From positions 620,001-684,000 of the forward strand of contig NZ_CP017481.1 in the NCBI RefSeq assembly GCF_002307355.1: DNA of 64,000 bases, given 5' to 3'. The translations under genes and the position numbers were made by a program. The notes beneath the pieces were generated by a model that ran no database searches, was not told the origin of the DNA, and worked only from the letters and a program-made list of their open reading frames with translations. How positions within the stretch are numbered: position 1 is the first letter of the stretch; every line of letters starts with the position of its first letter. The DNA is from Pectobacterium polaris. Lineage in GTDB: Bacteria > Pseudomonadota > Gammaproteobacteria > Enterobacterales > Enterobacteriaceae. This document shows positions 51,784 through 61,297 of this stretch, piece by piece.

Positions 51784-51932
51784 TAGTGCCTCATCGAATG
51801 AGTCCATATTGAAAGGTGATACATCGCGTCATGACGTATTTCTACTCTCGTTCCTGAACGGAGTATGTAGTCCTCTCATCACAAAAACAGTTCTGTTCAG
51901 CAGAACAATAAGCAAGCAGTTTGGAGTCACTT

Positions 51933-52649
51933 GTGGAAGACGTTACTTTCTGGCAGCTCATCAGTTTTGGTGAACAGGGCTGGGGGAAATTATTACTCAT
52001 CGGGGCAGGAATGACGCTCGCACTGGCGATCGGCGGCTTCCTGCTGGGGGCGGTGATCGGCACGATCGGTGCCTGGTCCAAAATTTGCGGCAATCGCCCC
52101 GTGCGCTATCTGGCTGATGGCTACACGACGCTTATCCGTGGCGTCCCCGATCTACTCATCATCTACCTGCTGTATTTCGGCGGCAGCTCTGCGTTAACCC
52201 TGCTCGCCAAACTGTTTGGCAGCAATGAGTTCTTTGGCTTTCCTGGCTTCCTCGCCGGGGTAATCGCCGTCGGCATTTCCTCCGGCGCGCAGCAGACGGA
52301 AGTCTACCGCGGTGCGTTCTACGCCGTGTCCAAAGGGGAAATTGAGGCCGCCAAAGCCTGCGGTATGCCAACGCTACTGCGCCTGCGCCGCATCATCATA
52401 CCGCTCCTGCTGCGCCACGCGATCCCCCCACTCGGCAACGTGTGGCAGCTGGTGTTGAAAACCTCCGCGCTGGTTTCCGTTACTGGCGTCGCTGAACTAT
52501 TGACGCAGGCGCAAACCGGTGCAGGCTCTACCGGCAAACCGTTTGATTTCTTCATGGCGGCCGCGCTGCTGTATCTGGTTATCTCAATCTGTTCCGGCTG
52601 GATTATGCGCCGTGCTGAGTCTCATTATTCCCGGGGTGTGAAACGCTGA
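51933..52649 (+). CDS. Polar amino-acid/opine ABC transporter permease 1 (HisQ type)
   Basis: The protein is 238 aa from the GTG at 51933, chosen because GGAG lies 7 bp upstream; a TTG four codons earlier overlaps that site. About five membrane segments. The EAA loop EIEAAKACGMPTLLRLRRIIIP (near 138-159) is typical of the HisQM/OccQM family. It overlaps the next permease by 1 bp. The family imports basic amino acids, glutamine, opines and related compounds. Confidence 0.9.
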   Translation: MEDVTFWQLISFGEQGWGKLLLIGAGMTLALAIGGFLLGAVIGTIGAWSKICGNRPVRYLADGYTTLIRGVPDLLIIYLLYFGGSSALTLLAKLFGSNEFFGFPGFLAGVIAVGISSGAQQTEVYRGAFYAVSKGEIEAAKACGMPTLLRLRRIIIPLLLRHAIPPLGNVWQLVLKTSALVSVTGVAELLTQAQTGAGSTGKPFDFFMAAALLYLVISICSGWIMRRAESHYSRGVKR

Positions 52650-53383
52650 TGGATTTTCCTTTTCTGTACGAAACGTTTCTGGAGATTATTCCCGGTATCC
52701 CGTTAACCCTGCAACTGGCGGTCAGCTCGGTCTTTCTGGGCTTCTTTCTGGCGCTAGGCTTGGCGTTGATGCAGCTGTCATCCTTTGCCGTACTGCGCTC
52801 CATTGCCCGGACCTACGTGCTGTTTTTCCGCGGTACGCCGCTGCTGGTTCAGCTGTTCCTGATTTACTACGGGCTGGGGCAATTCACCTGGGTTCGGGAA
52901 AGTATGCTTTGGCCATTCCTGCGGGAACCGCACTGGTGCGCCCTGCTGTCGCTCAGCCTGTGTACCGGTGCCTATGCCAGTGAAATTATCCGTGGCGGAT
53001 TGCAGTCCGTTCCGGTTGGTCAGATTGAATCGGCACGCGCCTGCGGCATGCCGTCATTCATGATTTTCAAGCGTATCGTTTTTCCACTGGCAATACGTCA
53101 GGCACTCCCCGCTTACGGCAACGAGCTGATCTCGATGGTCAAATCGACCTCGCTGGCGTCCATCATCACGCTGATGGAAATCACCGGCATCGCCGCACGC
53201 CTCATTGCGGAAACCTACCGGGCGCTCGAAGTGTTCCTGGTCGCCGGTGCTATTTATCTGTTTATTAACCTTATTCTGACACGTTTACTGATGTGGACAG
53301 AATTTACGCTTACCCCTCATCTCCGTGCGCCGGGTGCGCAACCGGCAGCGAAAAAAATTAAGAAATTGGGAGATCTGCAATGA
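52649..53383 (+). CDS. Polar amino-acid/opine ABC transporter permease 2 (HisM type)
   Basis: The protein is 244 aa. The HisM-type motifs [21 protein letters not shown] (near 52-72) and the EAA loop [22 protein letters not shown] are present. Five membrane segments, with a basic C-terminal tail. Start and stop overlap both neighbours (TGATG and ATGA), so translation is coupled. Confidence 0.92.
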   Translation: MDFPFLYETFLEIIPGIPLTLQLAVSSVFLGFFLALGLALMQLSSFAVLRSIARTYVLFFRGTPLLVQLFLIYYGLGQFTWVRESMLWPFLREPHWCALLSLSLCTGAYASEIIRGGLQSVPVGQIESARACGMPSFMIFKRIVFPLAIRQALPAYGNELISMVKSTSLASIITLMEITGIAARLIAETYRALEVFLVAGAIYLFINLILTRLLMWTEFTLTPHLRAPGAQPAAKKIKKLGDLQ

Positions 53384-54144
53384 CGACACCCGCCATTAGC
53401 CTGCGCAACATTCATAAAAGCTTCGGCTCTCTGGACGTCCTGAAAGGGATTTCAATTGAGGCCAATCAGGGGGAAGTCATCTCCATTCTGGGATCGTCCG
53501 GTTCCGGTAAATCGACGCTGCTGCGCTGTAGCAACCTGCTTGAGCTTCCCGATCAGGGCGAGATTATCGTCGGCGGAGAAGCGATTGAAATGAAGCCGAA
53601 CCGCAAAGGGCAGAACCGCCCGTCGAACCTCAAACAGATCGACAGAATTCGTACTCAGTTGGGCATGGTGTTCCAGAATTTTAACCTCTGGTCACACAAG
53701 ACCGTGCTGGAAAACATCATCGAAGCGCCCGTGCACGTCTTAAAGCGTCCACAGGCGGAGTGCGTGGAGCACGCCGAGCAGCTGTTAGAGAAAGTCGGTC
53801 TGGCGGATAAGCGTCACTACTATCCCGCGCATTTGTCCGGTGGTCAGCAGCAGCGCGCCGCAATTGCCCGTGCGCTCGCGATGGAACCGAAAGTGATGCT
53901 GTTTGATGAGCCGACCTCCGCGCTCGACCCAGAGCTGGTCGGCGAAGTGCTGCGCGTCATGCGCACGCTGGCGGACGAAGGGATGACCATGCTGGTCGTG
54001 ACCCACGAAATGGATTTTGCCCGCGAAGTCTCCAATCGCATCGTCTTCCTCCATCAGGGGGAAATTGAAGAACAGGGAACGCCGGAGCAAGTTTTCACTG
54101 CCAGCCAGTCGGCTCGCTTCCGGCAATTTATTGCCAGTTGGTAA
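53380..54144 (+). CDS. Polar amino-acid ABC transporter ATPase (HisP type)
   Basis: The protein is 254 aa (HisP 258). Walker [10 protein letters not shown] (near 39-47), Q-loop [19 protein letters not shown], signature [15 protein letters not shown], Walker [15 protein letters not shown] and the His switch VTHEMDFA are intact. The two permeases and the binding protein complete a full importer. Confidence 0.95.
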   Translation: MTTPAISLRNIHKSFGSLDVLKGISIEANQGEVISILGSSGSGKSTLLRCSNLLELPDQGEIIVGGEAIEMKPNRKGQNRPSNLKQIDRIRTQLGMVFQNFNLWSHKTVLENIIEAPVHVLKRPQAECVEHAEQLLEKVGLADKRHYYPAHLSGGQQQRAAIARALAMEPKVMLFDEPTSALDPELVGEVLRVMRTLADEGMTMLVVTHEMDFAREVSNRIVFLHQGEIEEQGTPEQVFTASQSARFRQFIASW

Positions 54145-54151
54145 ACACAAC

Positions 54152-54177
54152 CCCACCACTCTCGTGACAGTGGTGGG
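54152..54177 (+). terminator. Hairpin between ATPase and binding-protein genes
   Basis: CCCACCACT (54152-54160) and AGTGGTGGG (54169-54177) form a perfect 9-bp stem in the 76-bp gap, followed by AAATAAAC, not a T run. More likely an mRNA processing or stability element than a full terminator. Confidence 0.5.
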
Positions 54178-54220
54178 AAATAAACAAAATATAACGATAT
54201 AACACGCCGGGAGAACACCA

Positions 54221-55090
54221 ATGATCAAATCAAAACTCACTCTGCTCGCTTGCTCGCTGTGTATGGCAGGCACGCTGGCCGCCTCATTCACCGCCTCAGC
54301 GGAAGAGAAAAAATGGACGACCGTCCGCATCGCGACCGAAGGCGCTTACCACCCGTATAACTTCACCAAACCAGACGGTACTCTGGATGGTATGGAGATC
54401 GAGCTGTACAAAGTGCTGTGTAACAACATGCAGGTGAAATGCGAGATCATGGTTCAGCCCTTCGCCAGTGCCATTCCTGCGCTGAACGCGGGTAAATATG
54501 ACGCGATCATTGCAGGTATGTCCGCCACGGCAAAACGCCGTGAAGTGATCGATTTCAGCCAGCCGTACACGCAGGCAGGACAGACCTTCGCCGTGCTGAA
54601 ATCCAGCTCACTCGCCAAAGATTTCCCAGACGCGGGCGTGCGTTTCTCCATTGAACCCGCCGATGAAGCGAAAGCGCTGGCAGAAGTTGAGAAACTGAAA
54701 CCGCTGCTGGAAGGCAAAACCATCGGCGTGCAGTCCGCCTCTATCGCCAGCGCCTTTTTGGATAAATACATGAAAGGCGTGATGAAAGTACGCGAATATA
54801 AAACCACACAGGAACACGATCTGGATCTGAAAGCAGGCCGTGTGGATCTGGTTATCGCTTCCGCGCCTTACCTGAAAAGCACAACGGACAAACCGGGCAA
54901 TGACAACATCGTGATGCCTGGGCCACAGTTCATCGGCGGCATTCTGGGCAGCGGTTCTTCCGTTGGCCTGCGTAAAAGCGATCCTGAGCTGAAAGCCATG
55001 TTCGACAAGGCAATCGATCAGGCTAAACAAGACGGTACCATCAGAAAGCTGAGCGAAAAATGGTTCGGCATGGACACCACGCCGCTCTAA
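54221..55090 (+). CDS. Periplasmic polar amino-acid-binding protein (HisJ/ArgT class, SBP family 3)
   Basis: The protein is 289 aa with a signal peptide ending SFTASA. Family-3 features are present: IATEGAYHPYNFTKPDGTLDGMEIEL, then the arginine-containing MSATAKRREVIDFSQPY that grips the ligand carboxylate. An extra segment (about 140-165, KDFPDAGVRFSIEPADEAKA) is longer than in HisJ. The ligand is unknown. GGGAG lies upstream of the ATG. Confidence 0.92.
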   Translation: MIKSKLTLLACSLCMAGTLAASFTASAEEKKWTTVRIATEGAYHPYNFTKPDGTLDGMEIELYKVLCNNMQVKCEIMVQPFASAIPALNAGKYDAIIAGMSATAKRREVIDFSQPYTQAGQTFAVLKSSSLAKDFPDAGVRFSIEPADEAKALAEVEKLKPLLEGKTIGVQSASIASAFLDKYMKGVMKVREYKTTQEHDLDLKAGRVDLVIASAPYLKSTTDKPGNDNIVMPGPQFIGGILGSGSSVGLRKSDPELKAMFDKAIDQAKQDGTIRKLSEKWFGMDTTPL

Positions 55091-55111
55091 GCGTTACCCA
55101 ATCGCTGAATC

Positions 55112-55141
55112 GCGTGTCATGGCTAACTGGCTGTGACACGC
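55112..55141 (+). terminator. Hairpin between binding-protein and amidohydrolase genes
   Basis: GCGTGTCA (55112-55119) pairs with TGACACGC (55134-55141) around a 14-nt loop in the 94-bp gap. No T run follows, so partial termination or RNA protection is more likely than a full stop. Confidence 0.45.
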
Positions 55142-55184
55142 CCCTCGCCAATGCCATCAGAAAAATCAAACGAGCACACCACGC

Positions 55185-56642
55185 ATGAATGCAACACACA
55201 ATGAAGGAACGCTGCCGGCCGTTAATCGCCAGAACGTGGAAGAGATCTGCGATCTGATTGCCGCCAAGCGGCAGCAGTTCTGTACGCTGAGCGACGGCAT
55301 CTGGGATACACCGGAGCTGAACTACGAAGAGCATCGTTCGGCGGCACAGCACGAAGCCATCCTGAAAGCAGAAGGCTTCCGGCTGACGAAAGGCATCGCC
55401 GACATGCCGACCGCGCTGCTGGGTGAATTCGGCGAAGGTCTGCCGATTATCGCCATTCTGGGTGAATACGATGCGCTACCGGGTCTGAGTCAGCAGGCGA
55501 ATGTCGCTGAACCAAAACCGCTGGAAAACGGTGGCAATGGCCACGGCTGCGGACATAACCTGCTCGGTACCGCAGCGCTACAAGCAGCGACGGCAGTGAA
55601 AGATTATCTGCAAAAGCACGCACTGGCTGGAACCGTGCGCTTTTACGGCTGCCCTGCGGAAGAAGGCGGATCGTCCAAAGGTTTTATGGTCAAGGAAGGC
55701 GTTTTTAACGACGTTGATATCGCCCTCTGCTGGCACCCGGCGACTTTCACCGGCGTTAACAGCCCAGTATCGCTGGCCTGTAACGAACTGAATTTTTACT
55801 TCAAAGGTCGCGCAGCTCATGCCGCCAGCAGCCCACATCTGGGACGCAGCGCGCTGGATGCCGTGGAACTGATGAACGTCGGCGTGAACTACATGCGCGA
55901 ACACATGCCGTCCTCCGCCCGCATCCACTATGCGATTACCGACAGCGGCGGCCACGCTCCGAACGTCGTTCAGGCCAACGCCACCGTGCGTTACCTCGTA
56001 CGGGCACGTCAATTGCCGGAACTGCACCAGTTGGTCAAACGCGTCAAGAAAATTGCCGAAGGCGCGGCGCTGATGACGGAAACCGAAGTCAGCAGCGAAG
56101 TAATTAGCGGTGATGCCAATCTGCTGGCAAACCCGCCGCTGGAAGCGCGTATGCACGAACATCTGCTGGCGCTCGGCCCGATACCGTTCGATGACGAAGA
56201 CCGCAAAATGGCTGCAATGTTCCAGACCGCGCTGAGCGCCGAAGACATCGCCGAATCCTACGCACGCTTCGGCGTTAAACCGCAGCCGGGTTTAACGCTG
56301 CACGACGGAATTTATCCGCTGTATAGCCCGAATGACGCTTTCATCGGCTCTACCGACGTGGGAACGGTCAGCTGGGTTGTGCCAACCGTGCAGATTCGCA
56401 GCGCCACTTACGCCATCGGCACGCCAGCGCATTCATGGCAGTTGGTCGCACAGGGGAAAACCGGGGCCGCACACAAAGGCACGGAATACGCAGCGAAAGC
56501 AATGGCCTCACTGGCTATCGATCTGCTGGCCACGCCCGAACTAATTGCACAGGCGAAAGCCGACCATCAGGAAAGATTGCAGCAGACACCGTTTGAGAAC
56601 CCGATTCCAGACGACGTGTTTGCACCTATCCCACAGGGATAA
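55185..56642 (+). CDS. M20-family metallopeptidase/amidohydrolase (AbgB-like)
   Basis: The protein is 485 aa (AbgB 481). Metal-binding and catalytic features of the M20D/AbgB group are seen: GEYDALPGLSQQA (near 88-100), GHGCGHNLLGTAA (near 118-130), the catalytic Glu in CPAEEGGSSKG (near 157), and a dimerisation domain with HAASSPHLGRSALDAVELM. AbgB cleaves p-aminobenzoyl-glutamate; the substrate here is unknown. Linkage to an amino-acid importer suggests it releases an amino acid from an N-acyl conjugate or dipeptide brought in by that system. Confidence 0.9.
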   Translation: MNATHNEGTLPAVNRQNVEEICDLIAAKRQQFCTLSDGIWDTPELNYEEHRSAAQHEAILKAEGFRLTKGIADMPTALLGEFGEGLPIIAILGEYDALPGLSQQANVAEPKPLENGGNGHGCGHNLLGTAALQAATAVKDYLQKHALAGTVRFYGCPAEEGGSSKGFMVKEGVFNDVDIALCWHPATFTGVNSPVSLACNELNFYFKGRAAHAASSPHLGRSALDAVELMNVGVNYMREHMPSSARIHYAITDSGGHAPNVVQANATVRYLVRARQLPELHQLVKRVKKIAEGAALMTETEVSSEVISGDANLLANPPLEARMHEHLLALGPIPFDDEDRKMAAMFQTALSAEDIAESYARFGVKPQPGLTLHDGIYPLYSPNDAFIGSTDVGTVSWVVPTVQIRSATYAIGTPAHSWQLVAQGKTGAAHKGTEYAAKAMASLAIDLLATPELIAQAKADHQERLQQTPFENPIPDDVFAPIPQG

Positions 56643-56681
56643 GAGGTCGATTCGAAGGGACTAGATAAGCAGTAGCAGGAC

Positions 56682-56708
56682 ACCGTCAGGAGAGAGCCTC
56701 CTGACGGT
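56682..56708. terminator. Hairpin between the amidohydrolase and trpS
   Basis: ACCGTCAGGAG (56682-56692) and CTCCTGACGGT (56698-56708) form a perfect 11-bp stem with loop AGAGC between two converging genes. No T run on either side, so strength as a terminator is uncertain. Confidence 0.65.
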
Positions 56709-56717
56709 AATTAAGCC

Positions 56718-57722
56718 TTACGGGCGGGTAACAAAACCGATAGCGTCGTAGACTTTCTTCAGCGTTTCCTGTGCGCGAGCACTCGCTTTATCAGCCCCTT
56801 CACGCATGATCTGTTGCAGGAAAGCCTCATCGTTACGGTAGCGATGATAACGTTCTTGCAGCTCAGACAGCATACCGGATACGGCATCCGCCACCGCGCC
56901 TTTCAGGTGACCATACATCTGGCCGTTAAATTCCTGCTCCAGCTCAGGGATGGGTTTTCCCGTCACGCCGGACAGGATATCCAACAGGTTGGATACCCCA
57001 GCTTTATTCGCCACGTCATAGCGAATGACAGGTGGCTCGTCGGAATCCGTCATCGCGCGTTTGATCTTCTTCACCACCGCTTTCGGATCTTCCAGCAGCC
57101 CGATAACGTTATTGCGGTTATCGTCAGACTTGGACATCTTCTTGGTCGGTTCCAGCAGAGACATCACGCGGGCACCCGATTTCGGAATGAACGGTTCTGG
57201 CACTTTGAAAATGTCGCCATACAGGCTGTTGAAACGCTGCCCGACGTCACGGCTCAGCTCCAGATGCTGCTTCTGATCTTCACCCACCGGCACCTGATTC
57301 GTTTGGTACAGCAGGATATCCGCCGCCATCAGCACCGGATAACTAAACAGACCGGCGTTGATATTCTCTTCATAACGCGCGGATTTATCCTTGAACTGCG
57401 TCATGCGGCTCAGTTCGCCGAAATACGCGTAGCAGTTCAGTATCCAGCTCAGTTGGCTGTGCTCAGGCACGTGCGACTGAACAAAAATGGTGCTCTTTTT
57501 CGGATCGATGCCACAGGCCAGATACAGCGCCAGCGTATCCAGCGTCGCTTTCCTCAGCGCCTGCGGATCCTGACGTACCGTGATGGCATGCAAATCCACA
57601 ATGCAATAGATGCAGTCGTAATCGTCCTGCATGTTGACCCACTGACGTAACGCCCCCATGTAGTTACCAATGGTCAATTCACCAGACGGCTGCGCACCGC
57701 TAAATACAATGGGCTTGCTCAT
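56718..57722 (-). CDS. trpS: Tryptophanyl-tRNA synthetase
   Basis: The protein is 334 aa, the E. coli length. Class Ib synthetase: the HIGH-like TIGN motif (near 17-20 in [17 protein letters not shown]) and KMSKS (KKMSKSDDN, near 195) are intact. It charges tRNA-Trp in the cytoplasm. It overlaps gph by 4 bp and is the last gene of the aroK-aroB-damX-dam-rpe-gph-trpS series, as in E. coli. Confidence 0.98.
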   Translation of the reverse strand: MSKPIVFSGAQPSGELTIGNYMGALRQWVNMQDDYDCIYCIVDLHAITVRQDPQALRKATLDTLALYLACGIDPKKSTIFVQSHVPEHSQLSWILNCYAYFGELSRMTQFKDKSARYEENINAGLFSYPVLMAADILLYQTNQVPVGEDQKQHLELSRDVGQRFNSLYGDIFKVPEPFIPKSGARVMSLLEPTKKMSKSDDNRNNVIGLLEDPKAVVKKIKRAMTDSDEPPVIRYDVANKAGVSNLLDILSGVTGKPIPELEQEFNGQMYGHLKGAVADAVSGMLSELQERYHRYRNDEAFLQQIMREGADKASARAQETLKKVYDAIGFVTRP

Positions 57723-58423
57723 ACTAAGGGTTCCTGATTGTGTGAAGAAGAATGCCCGATCAGGGGCAAAATATCGGCAAAACGATCCAGAACGACATCC
57801 GGCTGACTCAGCTCGATCGCTTCACCATAGTTATAACCATACGTCATGCCGACACTGCGGCAGCTTGCCGCCTGTGCCGCCTGAATATCATTGCGGGAAT
57901 CGCCGACGAACAGGAGTTCGCTGGCACGCAGCCCCAGCTTACCGAGCACCAGATAGAGCGGCGCAGGATGCGGCTTTTTCACAATGACGTCATCGCCACC
58001 GATGATCAGCGAAAAATAGTCGCCAATCCCTAATCCTGCCAAGAGCGGAGCAACGAACGGCGTGGGTTTATTGGTCACCACCGCCATCGGAATGCCCTGC
58101 TGCGCCAACTGCGCCAGCGTCTCTTTTACCTGTGGAAACAGCGTACTGCCGCTATCCACCGTCTGCGCATAATAGCTATCGAATCGCTCACGGGTTTCTT
58201 GCAAGCGTGCGGCAGTTGGCTCAACGCCAGCCCAGCGCAGCGCCCGCTCAACCATCACGTCCGCACCGTTACCGATCCAGGTTGCGACACGCGCTTCACC
58301 CGCAGCAGGCAACGACTGCGCTACTAAGGCCTGATCGATAGCCGCCGCCAGACCCGGAGCGCTGTGAATCAGCGTCCCGTCCAAATCAAAAGCTAATCCG
58401 CGAACTGCGGTTAATTCAGTCAT
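57719..58423 (-). CDS. gph: Phosphoglycolate phosphatase
   Basis: The protein is 234 aa from the ATG at 58423 with AAGGA upstream; the open frame extends further but overlaps rpe. HAD-family motifs: [10 protein letters not shown] (nucleophile Asp, near 13), VVTNKP with its Thr, and KPHPAPLYL plus [10 protein letters not shown]. It dephosphorylates 2-phosphoglycolate formed in repair of oxidised DNA ends. Overlaps rpe by 8 bp. Confidence 0.95.
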   Translation of the reverse strand: MTELTAVRGLAFDLDGTLIHSAPGLAAAIDQALVAQSLPAAGEARVATWIGNGADVMVERALRWAGVEPTAARLQETRERFDSYYAQTVDSGSTLFPQVKETLAQLAQQGIPMAVVTNKPTPFVAPLLAGLGIGDYFSLIIGGDDVIVKKPHPAPLYLVLGKLGLRASELLFVGDSRNDIQAAQAASCRSVGMTYGYNYGEAIELSQPDVVLDRFADILPLIGHSSSHNQEPLV

Positions 58424-59093
58424 GTATCGTCCTTGAAATTTCACTACGCATTTGATCAATGACGGCACGGTAATCTGGATGACCAAAAATAGCCGATCCC
58501 GCCACAAACATATCTGCGCCCGCTTCAGCAATTGCGCCGATATTTTCTACTTTTACGCCGCCATCAACTTCCAGTCGAATGTCGTAACCGCTGTCGTCGA
58601 TCAAACGACGAACCTGACGCAGCTTATCCAGCGTGCTAGGAATAAAGGATTGGCCGCCAAATCCAGGGTTAACTGACATCAGCAGAATGATATCCAGCTT
58701 ATCCATGACGTAATCGAGATAGCTCAGCGGTGTCGCCGGGTTAAACACCAGACCGGCTTTGCAGCCGTGATCTTTGATCAGTTGCAGTGAACGATCGAGA
58801 TGATCCGTGGCTTCGGGATGAAAGGTAATGAAACTGGCTCCCGCGTTGGCGAAATCCGGGATGATACGATCGACCGGTTTCACCATCAGGTGAACGTCAA
58901 TCGGCGCGGTAATGCCGTAATCGCGCAGGGATTTCAGGACCAGCGGGCCAATCGTCAAATTTGGCACATAGTGGTTATCCATGACATCAAAATGGACCAC
59001 ATCAGCCCCGGCAGCCAATACGTTAGCGGTATCTTCACCAAGACGGGCAAAATCAGCCGACAGAATGGACGGCGCGATTAAAAACGGTTTCAT
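58416..59093 (-). CDS. rpe: Ribulose-phosphate 3-epimerase
   Basis: The protein is 225 aa (E. coli 225). TIM-barrel epimerase with [13 protein letters not shown] (1-20), metal His and Asp in [14 protein letters not shown] (near 33-46), HLMVKPVDR and the C-terminal [11 protein letters not shown]. It interconverts ribulose- and xylulose-5-phosphate in the pentose phosphate pathway. It is 112 bp downstream of dam. Confidence 0.97.
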   Translation of the reverse strand: MKPFLIAPSILSADFARLGEDTANVLAAGADVVHFDVMDNHYVPNLTIGPLVLKSLRDYGITAPIDVHLMVKPVDRIIPDFANAGASFITFHPEATDHLDRSLQLIKDHGCKAGLVFNPATPLSYLDYVMDKLDIILLMSVNPGFGGQSFIPSTLDKLRQVRRLIDDSGYDIRLEVDGGVKVENIGAIAEAGADMFVAGSAIFGHPDYRAVIDQMRSEISRTIHD

Positions 59094-59205
59094 TCATTTC
59101 TCCAAACGATAAAGTCTGAATGCCTGCGGGTAACCTATTCCCGGCTAATGACGCTTCTCAGACGGCATTAACCGATTCACCGCGCTCTGTGTACCCCAAA
59201 CGGTA

Positions 59206-60018
59206 TTACCGATATAGGGCTAATAACTCGTTTACTTTACTACGCCCTAAAATATTACGGCTAATCGTTCTGCGCGCTTTAACAACATACAGCACAGCTT
59301 CCTGATACCACTCACGGGTCAACAACGTGTCATGATTGGAAATCAGTACCGGAATCTGGCTTTCTGCTGACAAACGGCGCGCCAATTGCGCCAAACTCTG
59401 CTGGTCGGCACGACTGAAATTATTGGTGTGATAGGCCGTAAAATTCGCGGTCGCAGACAGCGGCGCATAAGGCGGATCGCAATAAATGACCGATCCCTTC
59501 TCTGCTTTTTCCAGCGTGTCCTGATAATGCTCACAGACGAAAGTGGCATTTTTCGCTTTGAAAGCGAACCAGCGAATTTCTTCTTCAGGAAAATAGGGCT
59601 TCTTGTAGCGCCCAAAAGGAACATTGAATTCACCGCGCATGTTGTAACGGCACAGGCCGTTATAGCAGTGGCGATTCAAATAGAGAAACAGCAGCGCGCG
59701 CCGATAGGCATCGCTGCAAAGGTTAAATTCTTCACGCAGCAGATAAAACGTCTCTGACGTGTTGACCTCATCCGTAAAAAGTTTACGGGCGTCGGCAACA
59801 AACTCATCTGTATTCGATTTAACGATATTGTAGAGATTAATCAGGTCGCTATTAATATCAGCCAGTATGTAGCGGTCGTACTCCGTATTCAGAAACACGG
59901 AACCCGCGCCAACAAAGGGCTCAATGAGACAGTCTCCTGCGGGTAAATAGCGACGAATTTCTTCTACCAGCGGATATTTACCACCAGCCCATTTTAAAAA
60001 AGCGCGGTTCTTCTTCAT
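59206..60018 (-). CDS. dam: DNA adenine methyltransferase Dam
   Basis: The protein is 270 aa (E. coli 278). N6-adenine methyltransferase of the alpha group: KWAGGKYPL near residue 9, the AdoMet FxGxG motif in EPFVGAGSVF near 34, and the catalytic DPPY in IYCDPPYAPLS near 181. It methylates GATC and guides mismatch repair, SeqA/DnaA control and pel-type gene regulation. Placed between damX and rpe as in E. coli. Confidence 0.97.
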   Translation of the reverse strand: MKKNRAFLKWAGGKYPLVEEIRRYLPAGDCLIEPFVGAGSVFLNTEYDRYILADINSDLINLYNIVKSNTDEFVADARKLFTDEVNTSETFYLLREEFNLCSDAYRRALLFLYLNRHCYNGLCRYNMRGEFNVPFGRYKKPYFPEEEIRWFAFKAKNATFVCEHYQDTLEKAEKGSVIYCDPPYAPLSATANFTAYHTNNFSRADQQSLAQLARRLSAESQIPVLISNHDTLLTREWYQEAVLYVVKARRTISRNILGRSKVNELLALYR

Positions 60019-60097
60019 GCCGTCGTTAGTTACTCATACGTTTCAGAGCCGCGGATTGTACTCTGTGTCAGACAGCACATCAGGGCTAAAATTGGTG

Positions 60098-61114
60098 TTA
60101 CTTATTCAAGTCCTGCTTCACCTGGCGGATCGGCTTAACCCATGGTTTTTTCGCTTGTACCTCTGCGGGCAACGCGGCAATCGCCTGTTTCGCTTCCGCA
60201 GAAGAAGCATAGACTCCGGTCACTAACACATACCAGGATTTTCCGTCTCGTTTCGTTTCATACACCCACGAATGGGCGAGATTATGTTGTTTTGCGTAGG
60301 CTTTCAGCGTATCCGAGCGTGACGCGCTGCTCAATTGCAACGTAAAACTGCTGGCAGGCGCATTCTGTACGGAGACGTTCTGTCCGGCCGCCGCAGGCGC
60401 TGCTTTTGCGTTAGTCGCAGGTTTACTTGCTACTGGAGCTTTTGGCGCGCTGTTCGCAGCAGGCTTAGCGTTGCTAGCGTGTGCAGGCGTCGTATTGTGC
60501 GTATTTTTAGCGGATATCGCCGCAGGCGTTTTCCCCGTTGGAGCAACCGTCGCAGGCGCCGTTGGCAGCGTCGAGTTTCCTGCCGCACCCTGAGAGAATT
60601 CGCTAACGCGCCCTTGCTGTTGCGACAGCGCATCGGTGATATTTCCCGGCAGCTCAATACGCTGCTGGCCTGCCACCGGCGGTTGAATCTGTGCATCCGT
60701 CGGCGTACCGGAAATCGGTGGAGCACTTAATGTCTGAGGCGACGTCGGCGTTTGAGAAGACGCCTGCCCTGGCATTTGACCATGACTGGCCTCGCCGGAA
60801 ACGGCCGCAGGGCTTTCACTCTGTGAGGAAGGCTGCGCGTTCTGGGTCATTGCAGACGAGGAAGAGAGATCGATATTTCGCTCACCACCCGCTTGATTCT
60901 GCGTCTGTGATGTCTGTGGCTGAGAAGGTGCCTGCAAAGCCGATCCAATACCCACGATCAGCAACACCAGCACCACGATCCCGATGCCAATCATCAGGTG
61001 CTGTCTGGAAAGCGCGATCTTAGGTACCGCGAAGTTGCTGCTTTTCTGCTGACGAGTAGGTCGACGGTCACTGGTATCAGGCTTCAGCTCATCTTCCGGC
61101 TTGAACTCATCCAT
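60098..61114 (-). CDS. damX: Cell-division SPOR-domain protein DamX
   Basis: The protein is 338 aa (E. coli DamX 428, so shorter). A cytoplasmic N-terminus of about 39 residues precedes one membrane segment (about 40-60, MIGIGIVVLVLLIVGIGSAL). A long low-complexity periplasmic linker rich in Ala, Gln, Pro and Ser follows, then a C-terminal SPOR domain (about 253-335, SFTLQLSSASRSDTLKAYAK) that binds denuded septal peptidoglycan. The length difference lies in the linker. Confidence 0.93.
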   Translation of the reverse strand: MDEFKPEDELKPDTSDRRPTRQQKSSNFAVPKIALSRQHLMIGIGIVVLVLLIVGIGSALQAPSQPQTSQTQNQAGGERNIDLSSSSAMTQNAQPSSQSESPAAVSGEASHGQMPGQASSQTPTSPQTLSAPPISGTPTDAQIQPPVAGQQRIELPGNITDALSQQQGRVSEFSQGAAGNSTLPTAPATVAPTGKTPAAISAKNTHNTTPAHASNAKPAANSAPKAPVASKPATNAKAAPAAAGQNVSVQNAPASSFTLQLSSASRSDTLKAYAKQHNLAHSWVYETKRDGKSWYVLVTGVYASSAEAKQAIAALPAEVQAKKPWVKPIRQVKQDLNK

Positions 61115-61247
61115 TTAACATCTCCCCACTAAAAAGCTCGAATTCGCCACGCAGTCGCCAAGGCGAATCATTGAATCGTAACGCATTGTATTTTATTAAC
61201 CATAACCCATCAGGGCGTGTCTGTCGTTAATACTTATATTTCATAAT

Positions 61248-61279
61248 GGATAGTCTTTCATAGCGGATTGTCTTTCATA
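61248..61279. repeat. Short direct repeat between damX and aroB
   Basis: Two near-identical 15-mers, GGATAGTCTTTCATA (61248-61262) and GGATTGTCTTTCATA (61265-61279), are 17 bp apart in the 183-bp gap. No further function seen. Confidence 0.6.
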
Positions 61280-61297
61280 ACCCGATAGCATTACGCA

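Larger units (their letters stand above)
51400..51932. other. Regulatory region upstream of the amino-acid ABC operon
   Basis: About 530 bp with no gene. In order it holds the cysG terminator (51424-51449), an NtrC-like site (51454-51470), a second TGCAC half-site near 51495, a sigma-54-type promoter (51637-51652), and a 15-bp tandem repeat (51724-51783). The ribosome-binding site of the first permease gene follows. Confidence 0.75.
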
